Below are positions 5,793 through 11,421 of a stretch of 11,473 nucleotides of DNA, piece after piece. The DNA comes from CAYNFH01 sp964396385 (GTDB taxonomy: Bacteria; Armatimonadota; Chthonomonadetes; Chthonomonadales; CAJBBX01): contig CAYNFH010000203.1 in assembly GCA_964396385.1 (NCBI GenBank), positions 1 to 11,473 on the forward strand. Direction: 5' to 3'. Each line of letters begins with the position of its first letter. The first letter of the stretch is position 1. A model generated the notes under the pieces. It was not told where the DNA came from. It did not search any database and saw only the letters and a program-made list of their open reading frames with translations. A program made the position numbers and the translations under genes.

Positions 5793-6740
5793 GTGAACGC
5801 GCCGACCGCCGTGGACGACCGGCACATCTTCCAGCCGGACCTGCCACGGCGGGCGCCGGCGACTGCCGCCATGTTGCTGGCCGCGCTCCTATTTGCCGCG
5901 ATGGGGTTCTGTACCAAGGCAGTCCAGGCGGGAATCCGGCCGGTACCGGCGTCTGAAGTGGCGGCCGTCCGCTTCGCGTTCGGCGCGCTGGTCATGCTGC
6001 CGCTCCACGGCAGGCGGGGCATCGACCTGGTGGGGCACGACCGCGTTGGGCTGGCGTGGCGCGGCATCTGGGGCGGAATATCGGTCCTGTGCTACTTCCT
6101 GAGCCTGCACTACACCTCCATCGCCAACGCACAGCTTCTGAACTTCACGTCTCTCATCTTTGCTCCGCTCTTCGCCGCCATCTGGCTGCACGAGAGGGTG
6201 GGACGGCGAGGCTTCATCGGCGTCTGCGGGGCGCTGGCAGGGATCGTCATCGTGACCACTCGCGGACTGGCCGGTCCAACCGTGGGCGACCTGTTCGGTC
6301 TCGCGTCCGGCATTATGGCCGGAGCCGCCATAACCGCCATCCGCAGGCTGCGCCAGACGGAGGCATCGCTCGCCATCTTCTTCTATCTCTGCCTGGTAGG
6401 GCTCCCGATTGCCGCGATTGCGTGCCTGCTCCAGCCGCCCATCCTTCCGGAGATGGCAGGCTGGCTGCTGCTGCTCGGCATGGGCGTCAGCAGCGTGGGA
6501 GGGCAGATTCTTATGACCTATGGCTACCGCTACGTGCGCGCGGCCGAGGGAGGGGTCATCATGCTCTCTCAGGTGGTCTACAGCCTGGTAATCGGCGTCG
6601 TCTACTTTCGGGAGCCGCTGACCGCGCATACGCTCGTGGGCGGCGCGCTTATACTGGCCTCGTCGCTCTGGCTCACGTGTGCGCCCCGGCAGACCTTTGG
6701 CGCCGGGCGGGTGTCAGAGCAGAAAGAGGTGAGGCGGTGA
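5793..6740 (+). CDS. EamA/DMT-family membrane transporter
   Basis: A 315-aa protein with about ten hydrophobic segments arranged as two EamA repeats (about residues 24-157 and 166-297). Features of the family: an opening helix AAMLLAALLFAAMGFCTKAV, the EVAAVRFAFGALVMLP stretch, SLHYTSIANAQLLNFTSLIFAPLFAAIWLHE closing repeat one, and MLSQVVYSLVIGVVYFREPLT closing repeat two. Members export amino acids, nucleosides, vitamins or other metabolites across the cytoplasmic membrane; the substrate cannot be judged here. The GTG start lies 7 nt after the M23 stop codon, with GAGG at 5779-5782 overlapping the end of that gene. It overlaps xerC by 4 nt (GTGA). It is therefore co-transcribed with the division genes, though nothing in it points to a direct division role. 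Confidence 0.9.
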   Translation: MNAPTAVDDRHIFQPDLPRRAPATAAMLLAALLFAAMGFCTKAVQAGIRPVPASEVAAVRFAFGALVMLPLHGRRGIDLVGHDRVGLAWRGIWGGISVLCYFLSLHYTSIANAQLLNFTSLIFAPLFAAIWLHERVGRRGFIGVCGALAGIVIVTTRGLAGPTVGDLFGLASGIMAGAAITAIRRLRQTEASLAIFFYLCLVGLPIAAIACLLQPPILPEMAGWLLLLGMGVSSVGGQILMTYGYRYVRAAEGGVIMLSQVVYSLVIGVVYFREPLTAHTLVGGALILASSLWLTCAPRQTFGAGRVSEQKEVRR

Positions 6741-7642
6741 TCGATCCTCACGTCTCGGCTTTCCTGGAATACCGGGAGAGGGCTCGAAACAATTCGGATC
6801 ATACGGTCAGGGCCTACGGGGCAGACCTGGCCCAGTTCGTGGAGTTTCTCTCTCAACGGGCGATAGGGGAGCTAGACCGGGTCGACCTTGCTCTGCTCCG
6901 GGCGTTCCTGGCCTCGCTCCAGACTGAACAGTACGCGCGATCGACCCTGGCGAGAAAGCAGGCGGCGCTGAGGGCCTTCTTCCGCTGGGCAAGGCGTACC
7001 GGCCTAATCGCAAAAGACCCCACGCAGGGCCTGCGCAATCCGCGGCAGGAGAGGAAGCTCCCCACGTTCCTCCGGACCGAGGAGATCGACGCCCTGATGT
7101 GCGCTCCGGACGAGTCTCCCGCCGGTCTGAGGGATCGCGCCCTGCTGGAGCTCCTCTATGGCAGCGGCATCAGGGCGGGTGAAGCAGTGAAGTTGGACGT
7201 CGATGACCTGGACCTGGAGGGCGGGGAGCTGCGCGTGCGACGCGGTAAGGGCGCCAAGGAGCGCATCGCGCTGCTGGGGGGAGCCGCCCTGGACGCCATC
7301 CGCGACTACCTTCTACTCGGCCGGCCGCAGCTCGCTTCCCGTGCATCGCGCGGGACCTGCAGAGCCCTCCTCCTCAATAAGTATGGCGCACGCCTATCCG
7401 ATCGGGGGGTGAGACGCACTTTCGACAAGTATGTGGAGGCTGCAGGGGCGCGCCTGAAGATCACGCCGCACGTCCTGCGCCACTCCTTCGCCACCCATCT
7501 CCTGGAGAATGGCGCGGACCTCAGGGCCGTCCAGGAGCTGCTGGGACATGCCAACCTGGCGACAACCCAGATCTACACGCATGTAACGCCCGATAGGCTC
7601 AAGGACGTGTACGACGGCGCTCATCCCCGCGCCCACTTCTAG
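6737..7642 (+). CDS. xerC: Tyrosine recombinase XerC/XerD
   Basis: A 301-aa site-specific recombinase of Xer length. The N-terminal core-binding domain (about 5-88) starts FLEYRERARNNSDHTVRAYG. The catalytic domain (about 108-295) carries the full set: Arg146 in YGSGIRAGE, Lys171 in RGKGAKER, His245 and Arg248 in HVLRHSFATHLLE, His271 in LLGHANLATTQ and the nucleophile Tyr280 in IYTHV. Xer recombinases resolve chromosome dimers at dif near the division septum. The GTG start overlaps the eamA stop as GTGA, and GAGGTGAGG lies just before it. The frame is open 227 codons upstream inside eamA, but that stretch is not protein-like. XerC rather than XerD is suggested by hslV a short way downstream, as in the codV-clpQ order of Bacillus; the two paralogues are hard to separate by eye. 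Confidence 0.93.
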   Translation: MIDPHVSAFLEYRERARNNSDHTVRAYGADLAQFVEFLSQRAIGELDRVDLALLRAFLASLQTEQYARSTLARKQAALRAFFRWARRTGLIAKDPTQGLRNPRQERKLPTFLRTEEIDALMCAPDESPAGLRDRALLELLYGSGIRAGEAVKLDVDDLDLEGGELRVRRGKGAKERIALLGGAALDAIRDYLLLGRPQLASRASRGTCRALLLNKYGARLSDRGVRRTFDKYVEAAGARLKITPHVLRHSFATHLLENGADLRAVQELLGHANLATTQIYTHVTPDRLKDVYDGAHPRAHF

Positions 7643-7926
7643 CGCTGCGACAAGTGCGTGCTGTAACCAAAGCCCGGCGGTACTGATAGATAAGTGAACT
7701 CCGGCGGCCTGGGCGCCGTCTTCGTCTCTACGGGACTGTGTCCGCAGTCGGAGGGGAATTGACGCAGTGCCCGATGCGTAGTGAATAGCAGTCCGGCAAG
7801 GAGCGCGAGGGAAAGATTAGGCGACTGCCCGCCAATAATACGGTTTACGGAGCTACCGCCTGCTCTGCTGTCACCACCCCGCTCTCGAGCCGGAGTGACA
7901 ACTTCAGGGAATAGAAGGGTGACAAC
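7643..7926 (+). other. Gene-free gap with several possible hairpins
   Basis: No convincing gene in 284 nt. Possible stems: CGGCG/CGCCG (7702-7706 with 7714-7718, followed by the T/C-rich TCTTCGTCTCT, perhaps a weak terminator for the xerC operon); GACTG/CAGTC around a 6-nt loop just after 7730; ACGC/GCGT near 7762-7779; GGT/ACC near 7842-7858; and TGTCAC/GTGACA (7869-7874 with 7895-7900). GTGACAAC occurs twice, at 7895-7902 and 7919-7926, the second copy touching the start codon of the next gene. A weak promoter candidate (TTGACG at 7759) lacks a good -10. Whether this is a folded RNA leader or chance cannot be decided by eye. Confidence 0.35.
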
Positions 7927-8139
7927 ATGCGGCGCAAGGAAGCAAAGCCGATCCGGTACCACCTCGACGTTGTCGCCGCCTACAACCGCGAGGAGCTGAA
8001 TGTACCCGCCTGCGGCGGGCTTCAGGTTAAGAGCATAGAAGAGATCATGGCCCACCCGTATCACTGGGCTCACTTGACGGAACGAGATACGGAGGAGGTC
8101 TTGATGGAGCTGTGGGTCGCAAGGCGGCGAATGCAGTAA
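7927..8139 (+). CDS. Small protein of unknown function (70 aa)
   Basis: ATG with AAGGGTG upstream at good distance. I do not recognise the family. The protein is charged and probably soluble, with no membrane segment or cysteine pair: a basic N-terminus (MRRKEAKPIRYHL), then VVAAYNREELNVPACGG, then IEEIMAHPYHWAHLTERDTE and a helical, Glu/Arg-rich end VLMELWVARRRMQ. Residues 27-31 are encoded by a perfect hairpin (CCCGCC, TGC, GGCGGG at 8005-8019), which may be a small inserted palindrome. It lies between xerC and hslV, and a strong hairpin after it may end its transcript. A longer minus-strand reading frame covers the same bases but has no ribosome binding site. I favour this ORF because of its start signal and its protein-like make-up, but it could still be spurious. 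Confidence 0.6.
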   Translation: MRRKEAKPIRYHLDVVAAYNREELNVPACGGLQVKSIEEIMAHPYHWAHLTERDTEEVLMELWVARRRMQ

Positions 8140-8175
8140 GCGCCCCTCAGCCGCGATAGCAAGATGTGCAGGACT

Positions 8176-8210
8176 CTGCCCGACAGCACCGAACTGTCGG
8201 GCAGTGTCTT
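8176..8210 (+). terminator. Terminator or attenuator hairpin before hslV
   Basis: CTGCCCGACAG (8176-8186), a 7-nt loop, then CTGTCGGGCAG (8194-8204): a perfect 11-bp stem followed by TGTCTTGTTC, which is moderately T-rich. It starts 37 nt after the small gene ends and finishes 40 nt before the hslV ATG, so it either ends the upstream transcript or attenuates hslV. Confidence 0.6.
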
Positions 8211-8249
8211 GTTCGGCACAGCAAAGTCCGTTCTGATAGTAGACCAAGC

Positions 8250-8777
8250 ATGCGCTCGACCACCATTGTTGCCGTCCGCAGGAACGGCATGACCGCCATG
8301 GCCGGAGACGGCCAGGTGACGATGGAGCATACCATCGTCAAGCACACCGCCAGGAAGCTGCGCCGGATGTACCAGAACCGAGTGCTCGCCGGTTTCGCCG
8401 GGTCCGTCGCGGACGCCCAGGCCCTCGCGGACAAGTTCGAGGCCAAGCTGGAGGCGGCGGGCGGCAACCTCACCCGCGCCGCCATCGATTTTGCCAAGGA
8501 GTGGCGGACGGACCGCATTCTTAGGCGGCTGGAAGCCCTCATGCTGGTTGCCGACGCGGAGAAGCTCTATCTGCTCTCGGGTGACGGCAACATCCTGGAG
8601 CCGGACGATGGGGTGGCCGCCATCGGCTCTGGAGGACCGTACGCGCAAGCCGCGGCCAAGGCGCTCGTCGAAAACACGGACCTCTCCGCCCGCGAGATCG
8701 TCGAGAAAGCCATGGGAATCGCGGCGCAGATCTGCGTCTACACCAATGATCGCATCGTGGTGGACGAACTCCCGTGA
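8250..8777 (+). CDS. hslV: ATP-dependent protease HslUV, peptidase subunit HslV
   Basis: A 175-aa N-terminal-threonine peptidase of the proteasome beta fold. After a three-residue propeptide (MRS) the mature chain would begin TTIVAVRRNG, with Thr4 as nucleophile (mature Thr1). MAGDGQVT supplies Asp20 (mature 17) and HTARKLRRMY supplies Lys36 (mature 33), both in the expected places. The family stretches LAGFAGSVADAQAL, LEPDDGVAAIGSGGPYAQAAA and a closing CVYTNDRIVVDELP are all present. HslV forms a double hexamer that degrades proteins fed by the HslU ATPase. No hslU follows; the next gene is an acetyltransferase. ATG at 8250 is chosen because propeptide and catalytic Thr fit. An in-frame GTG at 8166 would place the strong hairpin inside the coding region. 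The ribosome binding site is poor. Xer and HslV are also neighbours in Bacillus. Confidence 0.95.
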   Translation: MRSTTIVAVRRNGMTAMAGDGQVTMEHTIVKHTARKLRRMYQNRVLAGFAGSVADAQALADKFEAKLEAAGGNLTRAAIDFAKEWRTDRILRRLEALMLVADAEKLYLLSGDGNILEPDDGVAAIGSGGPYAQAAAKALVENTDLSAREIVEKAMGIAAQICVYTNDRIVVDELP

Positions 8778-8790
8778 TTGGCGCGGCGAA

Positions 8791-8864
8791 GAGTATGGGA
8801 GTGTGGGAGTGTGGGAGTATGGGGTTTCCCACACCCACACACCCAGACTCCCATACTCCCATAC
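8791..8864. repeat. Inverted tandem octamer array abutting a start codon
   Basis: Left arm 8791-8822: GAGTATGG, GAGTGTGG, GAGTGTGG, GAGTATGG. After a short centre (GGTTT) the right arm, 8828-8864, is made of the same 8-nt units in reverse, ending CTCCCATACTCCCATAC. Aligned over 32 nt the arms differ at about five places. The transcript could form a hairpin of about 30 bp. The right arm ends on the base before the ATG of the acetyltransferase gene, leaving no normal ribosome binding site. Confidence 0.85.
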
Positions 8865-10082
8865 ATGCTTGAATCTCGTGCCGTCCGCAGCGACGAACTG
8901 GACATCTTCCTGGAGCACCTCTGCGAGGCGTTCGGATTGCCCTACGCCGCTGCTCGGGACCTCTTCTACCGCGACCCATCGTTCCAGATCGAAAATAAGC
9001 GGGTGCTGGCCGATGGTGGCCGTATTCTCTGCTGCCTCACCGTCTCGGAAGCCCGCATGTGGATCGGCACGGCCGGCGTTCCGGTGGCCGGAATTGCCAG
9101 CGTAGCAACGCTCCGGGGCGAGCGGAGGAAGGGATACGCGTCAAGGCTGCTGGAAGACACGCTGACCCGACTGCGCGCGCAAGGCATTCCCCTGGTTGCG
9201 CTGATCCCCTATGACTATGCCTTCTACCGCCGATTGGGATGGGAGATGGCGAGCAGCCAGCTCCGCCTCGTTACGGCACCGGACCAGATTCCGCGGTTCG
9301 CCGACGCGCGATATGTGCGGCCCGCACTGCCTACCGATCGGCCGGACGTGGAGCGCCTCCACGCGGAAGCGACCGCGTCGCGGACCGGCGCGTGCCTCCG
9401 GGATGGCAAGCGATGGGCTGTCCTCTTCGAGCACAGTAAGGCGCGGATCGTCTACAAGCGCCGGGCGCTGGACGGCTACGCTATCTACGAAGTCAGCGAG
9501 CCGGGCGAAAAGCCCCGTCGCGTGCGCGTCATGGAGCTCTACGCCAGGACCGACGCGGCCAGAAGGGGCCTGACGGCGTATCTGGCGGACGCGTGCGCCG
9601 ACGCAGAGGTTATAGAATACATCGGGGGTTGGCACGAGATAGAGGAGAGCGGGCTCTTCGGGACTCTATGTGGCGAAGGCTGCGCGTCGCCGCCGCGGGT
9701 CGAGCGGCTGCCGGGAGCGATGTTCCGGGTAGTCGACTTCTGCAAGGCGTTGCACGCGCTGGCGCCCAACTTCCGCGGCTTCGAGGGGCAGGTCACGCTG
9801 ACTGCCGATGATACGATAGGGGAAAGAAGCACCTGCGGGTCCGTGACCGTGGAAGGAGATGGCCTGGACGTCGCTGTCCGCCCTGCATTGGACACGGACG
9901 GCGGGCGCAAGCAGATCCGCGGAAACGTGCGCGCCTGGGCACAGGCGCTAACCGGGCACTATAGCCTGAGGGACCTGATTTCGCTGCACAGGCTCCGCGC
10001 CTTCTCCGACGCGGCAGCACAGACGGCCGGGAGCCTCTTTCCACGCCGCGATCCGTTCCTGCCGCCGCTGGACTACTTCTAG
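8865..10082 (+). CDS. Eis-like GNAT N-acetyltransferase
   Basis: A 405-aa protein with the layout of the Eis family: an N-terminal GNAT domain (about 1-140), a second GNAT-like domain (about 145-285) and a C-terminal sterol-carrier-like domain (about 290-405). The acetyl-CoA loop is ASVATLRGERRKGYASRLLE (78-97). Tyr121, in YDYAFYRRLGWEMA, sits where Mycobacterium Eis has its general acid Tyr126. The protein ends PPLDYF; in Eis the C-terminal carboxylate of a final Phe acts as general base, so the ending fits. Eis proteins acetylate amines on aminoglycosides, peptides or proteins; the substrate here is unknown. ATG at 8865 gives the typical N-terminus (ESRAVRSDELDIFLEHLCEA). The frame continues back to a TTG right after hslV, but that would translate the octamer repeat. 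The stop codon overlaps that of rsgA. Confidence 0.88.
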   Translation: MLESRAVRSDELDIFLEHLCEAFGLPYAAARDLFYRDPSFQIENKRVLADGGRILCCLTVSEARMWIGTAGVPVAGIASVATLRGERRKGYASRLLEDTLTRLRAQGIPLVALIPYDYAFYRRLGWEMASSQLRLVTAPDQIPRFADARYVRPALPTDRPDVERLHAEATASRTGACLRDGKRWAVLFEHSKARIVYKRRALDGYAIYEVSEPGEKPRRVRVMELYARTDAARRGLTAYLADACADAEVIEYIGGWHEIEESGLFGTLCGEGCASPPRVERLPGAMFRVVDFCKALHALAPNFRGFEGQVTLTADDTIGERSTCGSVTVEGDGLDVAVRPALDTDGGRKQIRGNVRAWAQALTGHYSLRDLISLHRLRAFSDAAAQTAGSLFPRRDPFLPPLDYF

Positions 10083-11041
10083 CGCGCTCGCGCCTCAATT
10101 TCACGCGCCAGGATGAGGAAGCTCTCGTATCGGCGCAGCGAGATGGCGCCGGCCTCCACCGCCGATTTGATGGCGCACCCGGGCTCGGTCCCGTGCCGGC
10201 AATTATCGAACCGGCAGCGCCCCAGGTGCGGCACGAACTCGCGAAAGCAAAGAGCGAGCTCCTCCCGGTCCACGTCCAGCATATCGAATTCGCGCAGCCC
10301 CGGCGTGTCCGCTACCCAGCCGCCGAACCGGAGCGGCACAAGCTGGGCGGCCGTGGTGGTGTGCCTGCCCTTGTATGTAACGTAGCCGATGTCGGCCGTT
10401 CGAAGGTTGAGCCCGGGCTGTAAAGCATTCAGCAAGCTGGACTTTCCCACTCCGCTGGGGCCGACAAAGGCAGAGATGCGATCGTCCATTAACGATCGCA
10501 GCGCCTCCAGACCCTGTCCCGTCTTCGCGCAGGTTGGCAGGGCCTCATATCCCAGCTCCATGAACGGGCCGAACGCCGCCAGGTACTCCTCCTCCGTCAC
10601 CTTGTCCCGCTTGTTCGCGATGATGGTTGGCGGAATCTCGGCCGCCTCGGCCGCCACCACGAAGCGGTCGAGCTTCCATGGGTCCAGCCTCGGCTCGGCG
10701 CACGCGAATACGATGAAGAGCTGGTCGAGGTTGCTAACCAACGTCTGCTCCCGCCCCCGGAAACCGGAGCGTGCGAAGCGCGACCGGCGCGGTAGAATCT
10801 CCTCGATGACGCCGGAGCCGTGACGCACCTCGCTGTAGCGCACGCGGTCGCCTACTGCGATGACATCGGTGGCGTACGGCCGCTTGGCGCGTGTAACCCT
10901 GCGGGCGACGCTGCCGCTAGTATTGAACTCAAACTCTTTCTTGAGATTGCCGCGCAGCGTGCAGTGGACCGTGTGCCCGTCGCTCTGGACCGTGTAGAGG
11001 CCGCTCACGGCGCGTAGGACGATTCCCTCTCTGTTCGACAC
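10079..11041 (-). CDS. rsgA: Ribosome small-subunit GTPase RsgA
   Basis: A 320-aa circularly permuted GTPase. An N-terminal OB-fold (about 1-95) is followed by the GTPase motifs in permuted order: G4 NKRD (143-146), G5 TCAKTG (170-175), G1 GPSGVGKSS (194-202), switch I GRHTTT (225-230) and G3 DTPG (245-248). The C-terminal zinc site has Cys276, Cys281, His283 and Cys289 (CRFDNCRHGTEPGC). RsgA binds the 30S subunit late in assembly and releases other maturation factors on GTP hydrolysis. The start is GTG at 11041, with AAGGAG at 11052-11047 only 5 nt away. A strong promoter and a 30-codon ORF lie upstream in the same direction, so rsgA is probably translated from a leader of about 220 nt. Its stop TAG shares the palindrome CTAG with the stop of the convergent acetyltransferase gene. 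Confidence 0.96.
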   Translation of the reverse strand: MSNREGIVLRAVSGLYTVQSDGHTVHCTLRGNLKKEFEFNTSGSVARRVTRAKRPYATDVIAVGDRVRYSEVRHGSGVIEEILPRRSRFARSGFRGREQTLVSNLDQLFIVFACAEPRLDPWKLDRFVVAAEAAEIPPTIIANKRDKVTEEEYLAAFGPFMELGYEALPTCAKTGQGLEALRSLMDDRISAFVGPSGVGKSSLLNALQPGLNLRTADIGYVTYKGRHTTTAAQLVPLRFGGWVADTPGLREFDMLDVDREELALCFREFVPHLGRCRFDNCRHGTEPGCAIKSAVEAGAISLRRYESFLILAREIEARAR

Positions 11042-11131
11042 CTGTTCTCCTTCCGGACTCAGTGCGCGCTGCTCACCGCGGGCAGAGAACGGAGGAGTAT
11101 CAGGTCGGCAGGGATCGCTTGGTGCGGACGG

Positions 11132-11224
11132 TTAGTCAGCGAGGAGTGCCGTACTCCGGAGTAGCGGCGAGCAGACGACGCGTTTGACATGCGCTTTAGG
11201 GTTGTCAGAGTGCTGGACCGACAT
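11132..11224 (-). CDS. Putative 30-aa leader peptide or small protein upstream of rsgA
   Basis: ATG at 11224, stop TAA at 11134-11132, 30 residues starting MSVQHSDNPKAHVKRVVCSP and ending STALLAD. It resembles no small protein I know. The case for translation is its start: AAGGAGGT, a perfect match to the 16S 3' end, lies 7 nt before the ATG, and a consensus-like promoter lies 44 nt before the ATG. No run of one amino acid suggests classic attenuation. The frame after the TAA is the same as that of rsgA (61 codons from ATG to the rsgA GTG), which may be chance. Possible roles are a regulatory leader peptide, coupling for rsgA translation, or a real small protein. The codons of its second half form alternative hairpins. 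Translation is likely; function is unknown. Confidence 0.55.
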   Translation of the reverse strand: MSVQHSDNPKAHVKRVVCSPLLRSTALLAD

Positions 11225-11231
11225 TCTGCCC

Positions 11232-11239
11232 ACCTCCTT
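11232..11239 (-). promoter_or_regulatory. Perfect Shine-Dalgarno AAGGAGGT
   Basis: Eight bases fully complementary to the 16S rRNA 3' end, with 7 nt to the ATG at 11224. This is the strongest ribosome binding site in the window, and it serves the 30-codon ORF rather than rsgA, which has its own AAGGAG. Confidence 0.75.
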
Positions 11240-11267
11240 CCAGGATTGCGCTGGGTGGCGCGCAGCC

Positions 11268-11297
11268 ATTGTATAGCGCCCACCCGCAAGATGTCAA
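11268..11297 (-). promoter_or_regulatory. Sigma-70-type promoter upstream of the leader ORF and rsgA
   Basis: On the minus strand TTGACA (11297-11292), an 18-nt spacer, then TACAAT (11273-11268). An overlapping TATACA gives a 16-nt spacer. Predicted transcription start is near 11261, leaving about 36 nt before the small ORF and about 220 nt before rsgA. Confidence 0.75.
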
Positions 11298-11343
11298 GCG
11301 CATCTCGCGCCGCGCGTCAATGTTACAGCGCGACTCCGTCGTC

Positions 11344-11371
11344 CGTTCTCTAGACTCTCGACTCTGGACTT
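11344..11371. repeat. Short heptamer array
   Basis: CGTTCTC, TAGACTC, TCGACTC, TGGACTT: four 7-nt units, of which the last three share GACTY. It lies upstream of the rsgA promoter and is a fourth, unrelated-sequence example of 7-8-nt units in an intergenic gap of this window. Confidence 0.55.
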
Positions 11372-11421
11372 CCGTGTGAGTAATGAATCGTGGCAGTGAT
11401 CTGGCCAGCGCAGAAGACGTA

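Noticed and set aside
6056..6736. In-frame upstream extension of xerC through eamA (fusion protein)
   Set aside because: The extension is Arg/Ala/Gly-rich shadow of eamA; the GTG at 6737 with a good ribosome binding site gives the normal Xer N-terminus.
7796..7865. Cobalamin riboswitch
   Set aside because: Only scattered boxes match; the conserved core between them is missing and the downstream gene has no B12 link.
7639..8247. Minus-strand frame of 202 codons covering the xerC-hslV gap and the small gene
   Set aside because: No ribosome binding site at its start, no recognisable motifs, and it spans a strong hairpin; the plus-strand 70-aa ORF has better start signals. Not fully excluded.
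8166..8249. 28-residue extension of HslV from GTG
   Set aside because: It would translate the 11-bp stem and block exposure of the catalytic threonine.
8791..8864. CRISPR array
   Set aside because: Units of 8 nt without spacers and arranged as an inverted pair; not a CRISPR pattern.
8070..8918. Minus-strand frame of 282 codons opposite hslV
   Set aside because: It is antisense to an unmistakable hslV and reads through the octamer repeat.
11042..11131. Stop-codon read-through joining the 30-codon ORF to rsgA in the same frame
   Set aside because: The joining stretch is not protein-like and rsgA has its own good ribosome binding site; same frame is a one in three chance.
11059..11289. Minus-strand frame of 76 codons upstream of rsgA
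   Set aside because: Its ATG lies upstream of the -10 box of the predicted promoter, and it has no ribosome binding site; the 30-codon ORF in another frame fits the signals.
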